Source: Geomonas paludis | GTDB taxonomy: Bacteria > Desulfobacterota > Desulfuromonadia > Geobacterales > Geobacteraceae | Direction: 5' to 3' | DNA length: 64,000 nt | NCBI RefSeq assembly: GCF_014193585.1 | Contig: NZ_BLXY01000006.1 | Span: forward strand, 151,023 to 215,022 | In this document: one piece after another, positions 10,774 through 18,988 of the stretch | How the letters are laid out: every line of letters begins with the position of its first letter | Position numbering within the stretch: the stretch's first letter is position 1 | Position numbers and translations under genes: made by a program | The notes under the pieces: model-generated | Databases searched by the model: none | What the model was told of the DNA's origin: nothing | Seen by the model: the letters and a program-made list of their open reading frames with translations, nothing else

Positions 10774-11646
10774 ATGAATCTTTTAGACGGCAAGAAGTGC
10801 GCTGACAGCCTGATCGCGGGGATCGCGAAGCAGGTCGCGCGCCACGTGGACGCGGGGCTCAGGAAACCGCACATGACGGTGATCCTGGTCGGCAACCACG
10901 CACCCAGCGAGTCCTACGTCAAATCGAAGATCACCACCTGCTCGCTCTCGGGCTTCGACAGCAACCTGATCCGCCTTGCCGAGTCGGTAACCGAGAAGGA
11001 GCTCCTCGCGCTCATCGCCGAGATCAACGAGGACAACTCCACCGACGGCGTCATCGTGCAGCTGCCGCTTCCCAAGCAGATCAACGCACAGCGGGTGATC
11101 AACGCCATCTCTCCGGACAAGGACATCGACGGCTTCCATCCCACCAACTTCGGTCGCATGGCCCTGGGGCAGAAGGCCTTCCGCCCCGCCACCGCCTACG
11201 GCATCTGCAAGCTGCTGCAGTTCTACCAGGTGCCGGTTGCCGGCAAACACTGCGTGGTCATCGGGCGCTCCAACATCGTGGGCAAGCCGATCTCCATCAT
11301 GCTCTCCAACGACTTCGACATCGGCAACGCCACCGTCACCCTCACCCACATCGAGACCCCGCGCGAGCTGCTGCTCGACGAGACCCGCCGCGCCGACATC
11401 GTCATCGTCGCTGTCGGCATCCCCGGCTTCGTCACCCCGGACATGGTCAAGGACGGCGTCACCCTGATCGACGTCGGCATCAACCGACTTGAAAACGGAA
11501 AAATCGTCGGCGACGTCGCCTTCGATGCCGTCGCTCCCAAGTGCGAGTGGATCACCCCCGTCCCCGGCGGCGTCGGCCGCATGACCGTGGCGGCGCTGAT
11601 GATCAACACGCTCGCCGCCTACCAGAACAACTTCGAACTCGCCTAA
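10774..11646 (+). CDS. folD: Bifunctional methylenetetrahydrofolate dehydrogenase/cyclohydrolase
   Basis: A 290-residue FolD, which interconverts 5,10-methylene-THF, methenyl-THF and 10-formyl-THF in one-carbon metabolism. Seen motifs are SESYVKSK with the catalytic lysine (near residue 51), [10 protein letters not shown] (near 95), the NADP-binding [11 protein letters not shown] (near 165) and the C-terminal [12 protein letters not shown]. The start chosen is the ATG at 10774 after AGAGGA; an upstream in-frame ATG would run through the REP repeat. Length is normal for the family. It stands alone between a repeat and a repeat-rich spacer. Confidence 0.97.
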   Translation: MNLLDGKKCADSLIAGIAKQVARHVDAGLRKPHMTVILVGNHAPSESYVKSKITTCSLSGFDSNLIRLAESVTEKELLALIAEINEDNSTDGVIVQLPLPKQINAQRVINAISPDKDIDGFHPTNFGRMALGQKAFRPATAYGICKLLQFYQVPVAGKHCVVIGRSNIVGKPISIMLSNDFDIGNATVTLTHIETPRELLLDETRRADIVIVAVGIPGFVTPDMVKDGVTLIDVGINRLENGKIVGDVAFDAVAPKCEWITPVPGGVGRMTVAALMINTLAAYQNNFELA

Positions 11647-11662
11647 CGGAGAAGCAGAACCC

Positions 11663-11704
11663 GTTCAACGTTCAACGTTCAACGTTCAACGTTCAACGCT
11701 CAAC
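11663..11704. repeat. 7-base tandem repeat (GTTCAAC x6)
   Basis: Five perfect copies of GTTCAAC followed by one with a single change (GCTCAAC), directly after folD. A short simple repeat of this sort is prone to copy-number change. Confidence 0.9.
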
Positions 11705-11708
11705 TCCG

Positions 11709-11821
11709 TGTCCGCCCTCTGGGAGAGGGTGGCCGAAGGCCGGGTGAGGGCACTGCCAACTGCTGCAATGTCACTTCGTGGCGCTGCCCTCACCCCAACC
11801 CTCTCCCGGAGGGAGAGGGAG
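11709..11821. repeat. Dispersed CCCTCTCCC-type palindromic repeat block
   Basis: Contains inverted CCTCTGGGAGAGG, GGCCGAAGGCC and CCCTCTCCCGGAGGGAGAGGG elements around a variable middle. Similar blocks lie at 22711, 26095, 52308, 61029 and 63738. They are always between genes. Confidence 0.8.
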
Positions 11822-11844
11822 TTTTAAAGCAAGGTACACATAAG

Positions 11845-11879
11845 AAAAGGGTCCCGGCATTTCCGCCAGGACCCTTTTT
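11845..11879. terminator. Bidirectional terminator between folD and dcuB
   Basis: AAAAGGGTCC pairs with GGACCCTTTT around a 14-base loop, with T residues to the right and A residues to the left. It can stop folD transcripts rightward and the leftward dcuB transcript. Confidence 0.85.
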
Positions 11880-11955
11880 GTTGTAACAACACTAAGCCTT
11901 CTGTTTTTTATCCTGCCGTTATCCCTTTTATCCCCTTCATCCCTGTTAATCCGCC

Positions 11956-13287
11956 TTAGAGAATGAACTGCGAGATGGTGTAGGCGACCACGGTGGAGAC
12001 GCCGACGCCGATCAGGCCGGGGATCATGAAGCTGTGGTTCAGAAGATACTTGCCGATGCGGGTGGTGCCGGTACGGTCCATGTTGATGGCGGCCAGGTCG
12101 CTCGGGTAGAAGGCGAAGAAGAAGTAGGCGTAGCTTGCCGGCATGAGCCCGAGCAGCAGCGGGATGGGAAGACCCAGCGCCAAGCCCAGCGGCAGCGTGA
12201 TGGCGAGGGTCGCGGCCTGGCTTTTCACGAAGGCTGAGATGCAGAAGGTGGCGATAGCGAAGGTCCAGGGAGCCATCTTGACCATGATGCCGATGTTGTC
12301 CACCAGGTACTTCTTGTTGGCGCTGATGAAGGTATCGCTCATCCAGGCGATGCCGAAGATGGATACGACTGCGATCATGCCGGCAATGAAGACGCTCGAG
12401 TTGGCGATGTCCTTGGCCTTGACCTTGGCGGCGAAGAGGATGAAGGCGCCGTAGGCGAGCATGATGAACTGCACCACGGTGGTCATCGGGACCGGCTTCT
12501 TGTCGGCTGCCAGCGGGAGCAGCCACGGGCAGCTTGCCATCAGGATGATGGTGCCGACGCCGGCGAAGAAGAGCGCTACGGAAAGCTTGGCTACGGTGGA
12601 GATCTTCTTGTCCAAGGTGGTGACGTCGGCATCGAGCCCTTTGCGGAATTCGGGATCCTGCAGGCGCCCCTGGAATTCGGGGTCCTTTTCGAGATCGAGA
12701 CCGCGGTTGAAGCTCCAGGCTGCGGCGGCGAGCACGCCGATGACGCCGGCAGGCATGGTGACGGAGATGATGTCGATCAGGGTCACCGGGTGACCGGCCT
12801 TGGCGGCGAAGCCCAGGAAGAAGGTGACCGCGGCGGCCACCGGGCTCGCCGTAATCCCCATCTGCGAGGCGACGCTCGAAATCGCCATGGGGCGCTCAGG
12901 ACGGATCTTGGTCTTGATGGCCACGTCCGAGATGACCGGCAGCAGCGCGTACACGGCGTGGCCGGTGCCGCAGCAGACGGTCAGGAAGAAGGTACAGAGC
13001 GGCGCCAGGATGGTGACGTACTTGGGGTGGGCGCGCAAAAGCTTCTCGGTCAGCTGCACCAGGTAATCGAGGCCGCCCGCCACCTGCAGGGTTGCCGACG
13101 CCGTGACCACCGCCAGGATGATCAGCATTACGGCAATGGGGGGCTCGGAGGGGGCACTGCGGAAACCGAGCACCAGCACCGAAACGCCGAGGCCGCCGAT
13201 GAGGCCGAGCGCCACGCCGCCTTTGCGGATACCTATGAGGACCGCGCCGAGTACCAGTATGAATTGGATCCAGAACATCGCTGCCAT
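11956..13287 (-). CDS. dcuB: Anaerobic C4-dicarboxylate transporter, DcuA/DcuB family
   Basis: A 443-residue inner-membrane protein with about ten hydrophobic segments, starting MAAMFWIQFILVLGAVLIG. Family signs include SEPPIAVMLIILAVVTASAT and the CCGTGHAVYALLPVI stretch near residue 110. DcuA/DcuB proteins exchange fumarate, malate or aspartate for succinate, which fits fumarate respiration. The ATG follows AGGAGG. A sigma-54-type promoter lies 75 bases upstream, and the sigma-54 response regulator and dicarboxylate-style sensor kinase immediately upstream are its likely controllers. DcuA and DcuB cannot be separated with certainty from sequence; the inducible promoter favours DcuB. Confidence 0.92.
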   Translation of the reverse strand: MAAMFWIQFILVLGAVLIGIRKGGVALGLIGGLGVSVLVLGFRSAPSEPPIAVMLIILAVVTASATLQVAGGLDYLVQLTEKLLRAHPKYVTILAPLCTFFLTVCCGTGHAVYALLPVISDVAIKTKIRPERPMAISSVASQMGITASPVAAAVTFFLGFAAKAGHPVTLIDIISVTMPAGVIGVLAAAAWSFNRGLDLEKDPEFQGRLQDPEFRKGLDADVTTLDKKISTVAKLSVALFFAGVGTIILMASCPWLLPLAADKKPVPMTTVVQFIMLAYGAFILFAAKVKAKDIANSSVFIAGMIAVVSIFGIAWMSDTFISANKKYLVDNIGIMVKMAPWTFAIATFCISAFVKSQAATLAITLPLGLALGLPIPLLLGLMPASYAYFFFAFYPSDLAAINMDRTGTTRIGKYLLNHSFMIPGLIGVGVSTVVAYTISQFIL

Positions 13288-13361
13288 GACAACCTCCTAT
13301 GTTGCTCTTGGTTAGCTTTGGCGAGGACAGGCCGCCTCGCGTCGTTATCTAACCTTGCTAG

Positions 13362-13377
13362 AGCAGGCTTGATGCCA
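13362..13377 (-). promoter_or_regulatory. Sigma-54-type promoter of dcuB
   Basis: On the minus strand the sequence is TGGCATCAAGCCTGCT. The GG (-24) and GC (-12) pairs have the exact spacing of the consensus TGGCAC-N5-TTGC. It is 75 bases from the dcuB start and beside a sigma-54 activator gene. Confidence 0.65.
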
Positions 13378-13441
13378 GGATCCGCAATTTCGCATAAGAC
13401 GTTGGAATTACATCAGAGAACGTCACCAAAGCCGCAACCGC

Positions 13442-13475
13442 AAATAAAAAATGCCATAACCTTTGGCTATGGCAT
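13442..13475 (-). terminator. Intrinsic terminator of the sensor kinase-regulator unit
   Basis: ATGCCATA / TATGGCAT (8 bp, 9-base loop) followed on the minus strand by TTTTTTATTT. It ends transcription of the two-component genes before it reaches dcuB. Confidence 0.75.
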
Positions 13476-13536
13476 CGAATCTCTACAGCAGCAAACACCC
13501 ATGAAATCAGCGAGTTAGTGGCGGATATAACGCGAG

Positions 13537-13560
13537 GTTATCATTATAACCGAAGGTTAT
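13537..13560. promoter_or_regulatory. Candidate enhancer site for the dcuB activator
   Basis: ATAACCGAAGGTTAT (13546-13560) is a perfect inverted repeat with 6-base arms, overlapped by GGTTATCATTATAACC (13536-13551). It lies about 170-190 bases upstream of the sigma-54 promoter, a normal distance for an NtrC-family activator. Binding is inferred from position only. Confidence 0.4.
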
Positions 13561-13626
13561 GCCTCTTCATGAGACGGAAAAACCACCTCCCCAGGAGGAG
13601 GGGGGAGGCAGGGAGGGGGTAAGCCT

Positions 13627-15042
13627 TCAGGAGTGCATCATCTTGAGCCGCTTGCTAAGCGCGGGCTGGGAAATGCCCAGCAGCCGCGCCGCCAGGGTCT
13701 GGTTGCCGTTGGCGCGCGCCAGCGCCTCCTGGACCAGGAATGCGGCTGCGTCGCTGAAGGTGGGAAGCTCGTCGAAGCCGCTGAACGGGTTCTGTCTCGG
13801 GGGGGCCGCGGTGGTGGGACCCGCCTCGGCCTGGGCCGACTCGACCGTCTTGACGAAGCTGTCCATGGAGAGCATCCGGTCGCGGTGCACGCTGACCGCG
13901 TCGAAGACCATCGCTTTCAGTTCCCTGACGTTGCCGGGGAAGCTGTAGGTGGAGAGGAACTGCGCCAGCCCCTTGGGGGGCGTCGGCTTCTTCTTGCCGA
14001 GCGCCTCGGCCGCCTCGGCCAGGAAGTGATCCAGGAGCAGCGGGATGTCGCCGCGCCGCTCCCTGAGAGCGGGAATCTGCACCCGGTGCGTACGCAGGCG
14101 GTAGTACAGGTCGCGGCGGAACTTCCCCTCCCCTTCCTTGGCGGAAAGGTTCTGGTGCGTCGCCACGATGATGCGCGCCTTGAGACGCTTGGGGAGGTCG
14201 CACCCCAGCGGATAGTACTCGCGCTCCTGCAGAAGCCGCAACAGCTTCACCTGTGACGGGATGCTCAGGTCGCCGATCTCGTCCAGGAAGAGCGTCCCGT
14301 CGCTTGCCTCCTCCACCATGCCGCGGCGCGCCTGGTCCGCGCCGGTATAGGCGCCGCGCACGTGCCCGAACAGGGTGTCGGCGAAGACGGTATCGTCCAA
14401 ACCCGCCACGTTCACCGTGACCAGCTTGCCGCGGCAGCCGCTCAGCCGGTGCACGGCTTGGGCGATCAGCTCCTTCCCTACCCCGCTCTCCCCGGTGATC
14501 AAGAGCGGCTGCGGACTCTTGGCCACCGCCTCGATATACGCGAAGACGTCCAGCATGCTGCGGTCGCCGGTGACGATGGCGGAGAACGCCTCCGGGTGCG
14601 ACAGCTCGCGCGAGATCAGGCGGCTGGACACCTCCTGGAACTCGCTTCTCATCTCCACCATGCGGATCGCCCGCAGCACGCTGCCGACGATGCGCTCCTC
14701 CTCGTCGGTCTTGACGCAGTAGTCGAAGGCGCCCAGGCGCATGCAGCGCACCGCGGTCTCCAGCTGGTTCAGCCCGCTCAGGATGATCACCGCCGTGTCG
14801 GGGTAGCGTTCCGCGATCTGGGCCAGCACCTCCTCGCCGGAAAGGTGCGGCATGGTGAGGTCGAGCATGACCAGTCCGATGCGCTTCTCTTCCAGTATCG
14901 AGAGCACCTGGCGGCTGTCGCTGCAGGTGGTGATATTGTTGATCCCCCCGGCGGTCTCCAGGGTGAGGGTCAGGGAACCGAGCCAATCGGGTTCGTCATC
15001 GACCAATAGGACGCCGAAATCGGGGTAGAGGGTCTCGGTCAC
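13627..15042 (-). CDS. Sigma-54-dependent response regulator (DctD/NtrC type)
   Basis: A 471-residue protein with three domains. Residues 8-125 are a receiver with acidic DDE and the phospho-acceptor aspartate in LVMLDLTMPHL. Residues about 160-390 are an AAA+ domain with Walker A GESGVGKE, the sigma-54 contact loop as GAYTGA, and Walker B GTLFLDEIGD. The C-terminus has a Fis-type helix-turn-helix (NQTLAARLLGISQPALSKRL). The GTG start overlaps the stop of the sensor kinase, whose last codons supply the ribosome site AAGGAGG. It probably activates dcuB at its sigma-54 promoter in response to dicarboxylates. Confidence 0.92.
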   Translation of the reverse strand: MTETLYPDFGVLLVDDEPDWLGSLTLTLETAGGINNITTCSDSRQVLSILEEKRIGLVMLDLTMPHLSGEEVLAQIAERYPDTAVIILSGLNQLETAVRCMRLGAFDYCVKTDEEERIVGSVLRAIRMVEMRSEFQEVSSRLISRELSHPEAFSAIVTGDRSMLDVFAYIEAVAKSPQPLLITGESGVGKELIAQAVHRLSGCRGKLVTVNVAGLDDTVFADTLFGHVRGAYTGADQARRGMVEEASDGTLFLDEIGDLSIPSQVKLLRLLQEREYYPLGCDLPKRLKARIIVATHQNLSAKEGEGKFRRDLYYRLRTHRVQIPALRERRGDIPLLLDHFLAEAAEALGKKKPTPPKGLAQFLSTYSFPGNVRELKAMVFDAVSVHRDRMLSMDSFVKTVESAQAEAGPTTAAPPRQNPFSGFDELPTFSDAAAFLVQEALARANGNQTLAARLLGISQPALSKRLKMMHS

Positions 15043-16850
15043 GCGTCAACCTCCTTGTGATGGGCGGGCAGGGTCAGGGTAACCGTGGTGCCGCTGCCGT
15101 CGGATTGAAACTCCAGGGTGCCCCCATGCTCCTTGACGATGCCGGCGGAGACGGAAAGCCCGAGGCCGGTGCCGCCCTGGTCCTGCTTGGTGGTGAAAAA
15201 GGGGTCGGTCAGGCGGGAGAGATGCTCGGGGGCGATGCCGGTCCCCTCGTCGCGCAGCCTGAGCACCACCGAATCCCGAAAGACGTCGTGCCAGGTAACC
15301 AGCTCGATGCCCCGTTCCGGGTCGGGGAGCGCCTGGCAGGCGTTCAGGATCAGGTTGACCAGTACCTGTTCGATGCGCTGCCGGCTGCCGCGCACCCGGG
15401 GCAGCCCCTTGCGGTAGCCGACGCTGAAGTTGCGGGTCGCCTTGCGGATGGTCGGCTCCACCAGCCGCACCGCCGCCTGGGCCGCGGTGTTCAGGTCGAT
15501 GACGTCATTGCCGCTGGTGGTGTCCTGGCGGGCGAAATCCTTCAGGTCGTCCACGATCCTCTTGATGCGCTTGCCGGCGTCCTGGATCTTCGCCAGCGAC
15601 TTGGGCACCTCCTGGCGCATCCTGGAATACGGCAGCCCGCCGCAGGTGAAGTCGCCGTTTTCCTCGTAGTAGCGCTCCAGGATCTTGGTGGCGTCGGTGT
15701 GGAAGCGCTTCAGGATGGGCGCCTCCAGCAGGATGATTCCGGTCGGGTTGTTGATCTCGTGCGCCACGCCGGAGACCAGCACGCCCAGCGCCGCCATCTT
15801 GTCCGCCTGCACCAGTTGCTGCTGGTTCAGCCGCAGTTCCTCCTCGACCTGGCGCCGTTCCGCGATCTCCCGGGTCAGGTCCGCGGTTCTCAGGGCCACC
15901 TGCCGGTGCAGGGTACGCGACCAGAGGGCGAAGATACTCAATAGGAGGAAGAGCGGCACCACCACCACCGCGGCGTACTTGACGATGGTCCACCAGTCGA
16001 TGGGCGTGGTGTCCACCACCCCGAGCCACTTGTTGTGAATGGCGTCGTACTGCCCGGTCTTCTTGAGGATGGCGAGCCCTTCGTTGAAGCGCGACAGGAG
16101 CTCGACGTTCCCCTTGTCTACCGCGTAGCAGTAGCGCTGGGTGGCGACGTTGCGCACCACCGGCACCAGGTTGCTGAGCTTCAGCTCCCGGATCATGTAC
16201 ATGCCGGGGACGATGGCCACCACGGCGTATTCGACCTTGCCCGAGGCGACCAGCCGCAGGGCATCGGCAGGGGTGTCGGTCAGGGTGAGTCTCCCCCCCA
16301 GCCCCTGCTTGATCAGGTAGTCGTGCATGATGCCGCCGCGATGCACCGCGACCGTCTTCCCCTTGAGCTCTTCCAGGGAGTTGACCGAGGGGTTGTCCTT
16401 GCGGCCGAAGATGGCGTGGTTAACCACGGCATGAGGCACGGAGAAGTCGACCTCGCCGGCGCGCTCGGTGGAGTAGGACATCCCCTGCAGCACGTCCACC
16501 CGCCCCGACTGGAGCGCGTCGCGCATCTGCGACCAGTTCCCCAGGCGGAACTCCACCTTCATCCCCATGACCTCGGCGATGGCGCGGGTCAGGTCGACGT
16601 TGTAGCCGGCGGGCTGGCCGGAGCGATCGATGAACTCGTAGGGGGGATAGTCACGGTCGCCGCCGACCACGACGGTGCGGGGCTGGACGGCACCGGCCGC
16701 ACCGGCTGCCAGTGGTGCAGAGGGAGCGGCAAGAAGACAGAGGGCGAACAGGGTGAAAAAGGCGAGGAGGAGGCGCCCCCTCCCCTGCCAGGGGAGGAGC
16801 TGCGCTGGTCCGGTGTGCATGCGGCTGGTCCGAAGCGGACGGCGTTCCAT
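15039..16850 (-). CDS. Sensor histidine kinase with periplasmic SBP_bac_3 domain
   Basis: A 603-residue kinase. After a signal/anchor segment (about residues 27-50), residues 58-280 form a solute-binding protein domain (DYPPYEFIDRSGQPAGYNVD, then GRVDVLQGMSYSTERAGEVD). A membrane helix at about 290-312 leads into a coiled linker, a HisKA domain with phospho-histidine in SGVAHEINNP, and an HATPase domain with NLILNACQAL and GTGLGLS. It should autophosphorylate on binding an extracytoplasmic ligand and pass phosphate to the overlapping response regulator. The ligand is likely an amino or dicarboxylic acid given dcuB nearby; this is inference. The start may instead be the ATG 33 bases downstream. 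Confidence 0.9.
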   Translation of the reverse strand: MERRPLRTSRMHTGPAQLLPWQGRGRLLLAFFTLFALCLLAAPSAPLAAGAAGAVQPRTVVVGGDRDYPPYEFIDRSGQPAGYNVDLTRAIAEVMGMKVEFRLGNWSQMRDALQSGRVDVLQGMSYSTERAGEVDFSVPHAVVNHAIFGRKDNPSVNSLEELKGKTVAVHRGGIMHDYLIKQGLGGRLTLTDTPADALRLVASGKVEYAVVAIVPGMYMIRELKLSNLVPVVRNVATQRYCYAVDKGNVELLSRFNEGLAILKKTGQYDAIHNKWLGVVDTTPIDWWTIVKYAAVVVVPLFLLLSIFALWSRTLHRQVALRTADLTREIAERRQVEEELRLNQQQLVQADKMAALGVLVSGVAHEINNPTGIILLEAPILKRFHTDATKILERYYEENGDFTCGGLPYSRMRQEVPKSLAKIQDAGKRIKRIVDDLKDFARQDTTSGNDVIDLNTAAQAAVRLVEPTIRKATRNFSVGYRKGLPRVRGSRQRIEQVLVNLILNACQALPDPERGIELVTWHDVFRDSVVLRLRDEGTGIAPEHLSRLTDPFFTTKQDQGGTGLGLSVSAGIVKEHGGTLEFQSDGSGTTVTLTLPAHHKEVDA

Positions 16851-16854
16851 GGTC

Positions 16855-17769
16855 TTAATCCGGCATTATCGGTGCCTGTTGGTGCTGCTCGCCTACCTCG
16901 ATGCCCGCGAAACGGAGCAGTTCCGCCTCGACATCCTCCGGGGTCCCGGGCTCCTCGAAGCTGATGCGCCCCGCCTTGCCCGCGCGCAGCTCGCGCAGGA
17001 AGGTTTCGGCCGCGCGGTGCACGTCGACCACGCCGCCGCTCATGATGCAGCCGAGGCAGCGTCCCACCGCCTCGACCACCTCGTACGGGGTCTCCGGAAG
17101 CTCGGCCAGCTTGTAGCGCTCCTTCAGGAGGTCCGGGTAGCGACGCATCATGTAGGCGGCGGCGAAGACCCCGACGTTGGTGTAGTCGAGCGCGTTGGCG
17201 CCGATGGCGCCGCTGGCGGCCAAGCGGTAGGCGCCCCCCTGGTCGTCCATGGCGGGCCACAGGAGACCGGGGGTGTCGAAGATGAGGATGCCGTTGTTGA
17301 GCGGGATCTGCTGCGGGCGCATGGTCACCGCCGGGCGGTCCCCCACCTTGGCGATGCTTCTCCCCGCCAGCGTGTTGATCAGCGTCGACTTGCCCACGTT
17401 GGGGATGCCCACCACCATGGTTCGGATCGGGTAGCCGGGGTTGCCGCGCTGCGGCACCAGCTGCTTGCACAGCTTCACCAGGCTCTTCACCTCTGGGATG
17501 TTCTTCGCCACCAGCGGCAGCGCGCGCACGCCCGAGTTCTTCTGGAAGTGCTGCACCCAGGCCCTGGTCGCGGCCGGGTCGGCTATATCGTTTTTGTTCA
17601 GCACCTTGATGCAGGGCTTGTTCCGGCGTACCTGCTCCAGCAGGTGATTGGAGCTGGAGTACGGGAGGCGTGCATCGAGCACCTCGATGATCAGGTCGAT
17701 CTTGCGGACCAGTTCCGAGATCTGTTCGAGCGCCTTGCTCATGTGGCCGGGATACCATCTAATCGTCAT
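16855..17769 (-). CDS. rbgA: Ribosome biogenesis GTPase YlqF/RbgA
   Basis: A 304-residue circularly permuted GTPase that helps late assembly of the 50S ribosomal subunit. The G4 motif NKND (near residue 58) comes before the G1 P-loop GIPNVGKST (near residue 120), with G3 as DTPG (near 163). The N-terminal WYPGHMSKAL is diagnostic for YlqF. The C-terminal region (GRCLGCIMSGGVVD) contains two cysteines not needed for GTP binding. It sits only four bases upstream of the sensor kinase, so the kinase may be partly co-transcribed with it. Confidence 0.95.
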   Translation of the reverse strand: MTIRWYPGHMSKALEQISELVRKIDLIIEVLDARLPYSSSNHLLEQVRRNKPCIKVLNKNDIADPAATRAWVQHFQKNSGVRALPLVAKNIPEVKSLVKLCKQLVPQRGNPGYPIRTMVVGIPNVGKSTLINTLAGRSIAKVGDRPAVTMRPQQIPLNNGILIFDTPGLLWPAMDDQGGAYRLAASGAIGANALDYTNVGVFAAAYMMRRYPDLLKERYKLAELPETPYEVVEAVGRCLGCIMSGGVVDVHRAAETFLRELRAGKAGRISFEEPGTPEDVEAELLRFAGIEVGEQHQQAPIMPD

Positions 17770-18013
17770 CTACTCTTCCTTGATACTGCCAAAATCAGAC
17801 ACAAGGGGACACCATAGCACAGGTGCCGCTCAAAATGCCACACCGGTTCGGCTGCCGCCCCCTCTCATGTGTAGCGCAGGCCTCAAGCATTAATATTAAC
17901 CCGATTGACTCAGGTTGCCAGCGAGGCTAGCATTGCAAATGTTAAAAATTACACACCTTTGGAAAGGAGCAGGTTTACCGGCGGCGGGAAGGGCCGCGGC
18001 AGGAGAACGAGCG

Positions 18014-18568
18014 ATGAGAGAGCTACTGGCAGAAGCGATCAGGCTGGCGGTGAACATGGAGAGAAACAGCGAGCGGCTGTACCGCAGGGGCGCTATGGCT
18101 GCGACCGAACTGGTGCAAAGGAGCTTCTTTGAGCGGCTGGCCCAGGAAGAGTCGCGGCACATCGAAGCCCTGCTGCAGCAGCTGTCCCAGCACGAGACGG
18201 CGGAAACGGAGATCGCGGCGATGCCGGCGCGGATCCCTGCGGCGGTGGAACCGGCAACGCCTCCAGTCAACCACCTGCACCAGGCGCTGCTCGACAAGCG
18301 TTTCAGCATCGACCTTTACGCCACCTTTTGCCGGTGCTTCAAGGAGCCCGCCCTGTGCCGGTTCTTCGATGCCACACTGGCAGCCGCCCGCAGGGAGTTC
18401 AAGCTGATCACCGCGGAATACCTCAAGGGGGGCCGAAGCGACGTTCCCGCCTATTCCCCTCCGCGGCGCAGCCACGTGCGGGGCGAACTCCCCCACCGCA
18501 TCCCCAACCCCCATTCCCAGCTCTTCTTCGCCATGCAGGATTGCGGCAGGCAGTCCCGCATCGGCTGA
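18014..18568 (+). CDS. Ferritin-like (rubrerythrin-type) domain protein, partly degenerate
   Basis: A 184-residue helical protein starting at the ATG at 18014, preceded by AGGAG at eight bases; an upstream ATG in frame lacks a ribosome site. Residues 5-60 resemble the first helix pair of a ferritin-like four-helix bundle, with ERNSERLYRR and the metal-ligand type motif EESRH. The second pair (about residues 90-130) has a clear helix pattern but AARREFK in place of a full ExxH motif, so a complete diiron site is not evident. The tail is proline- and arginine-rich. Likely a redox or iron-linked protein that may not be catalytic. Confidence 0.6.
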   Translation: MRELLAEAIRLAVNMERNSERLYRRGAMAATELVQRSFFERLAQEESRHIEALLQQLSQHETAETEIAAMPARIPAAVEPATPPVNHLHQALLDKRFSIDLYATFCRCFKEPALCRFFDATLAAARREFKLITAEYLKGGRSDVPAYSPPRRSHVRGELPHRIPNPHSQLFFAMQDCGRQSRIG

Positions 18569-18597
18569 TTGCCGAGGCTGCCTCTCAGCCGGCAAAG

Positions 18598-18670
18598 GGG
18601 GACAGGCACCTGCGGAGCCAGTCCCCTGACAGTCCCCTGACAGTCCCCTGACAGTCCCCTGACAGTCCCC
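18598..18670. repeat. REP-like palindrome fused to an 11-base tandem array
   Basis: A REP copy (18598-18626) runs into four full copies plus eight bases of CAGTCCCCTGA (18619-18670). The unit equals the right end of the REP palindrome plus a few bases, so the array looks like an expansion of the repeat end. The rest of 18569-18988 is without a supported gene. Confidence 0.85.
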
Positions 18671-18988
18671 TCTCAGGCTGCCTCGGGCGCAAGCTCGGGC
18701 AGCCTGTCTCGTTGCTGCCATCTGCTTCCCCTCCCCAATCGGGACCTCTGAACATCTCTGCTGCTGCGTCTGCCCAGGCAGCGCCTCCGGTTGCGGCGCC
18801 TTTAACCGGCGTGACGCGGCGGTAACCAAGCCCTCAACCGTTTCTTCGATTTCCTGCCAGGACAGGCATCGCCGCCGATGAGCAAACATGGTAAAGTAAA
18901 ACCTTTCGCGCCGGCAACCCGCGCCGCGGCCCGGGCTTTACCAGCCAGCCGCAGCTCGTGGCCACCACCATAAGACGGAGATGACACC

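Noticed and set aside
13451..13475. Palindrome considered as a second enhancer site for dcuB
   Set aside because: It is followed by a T run on the minus strand and fits an intrinsic terminator better; a dual role is possible but not needed.
18619..18670. Tandem 11-base array considered as a CRISPR array
   Set aside because: Units are too short and have no spacers; no cas genes are near.
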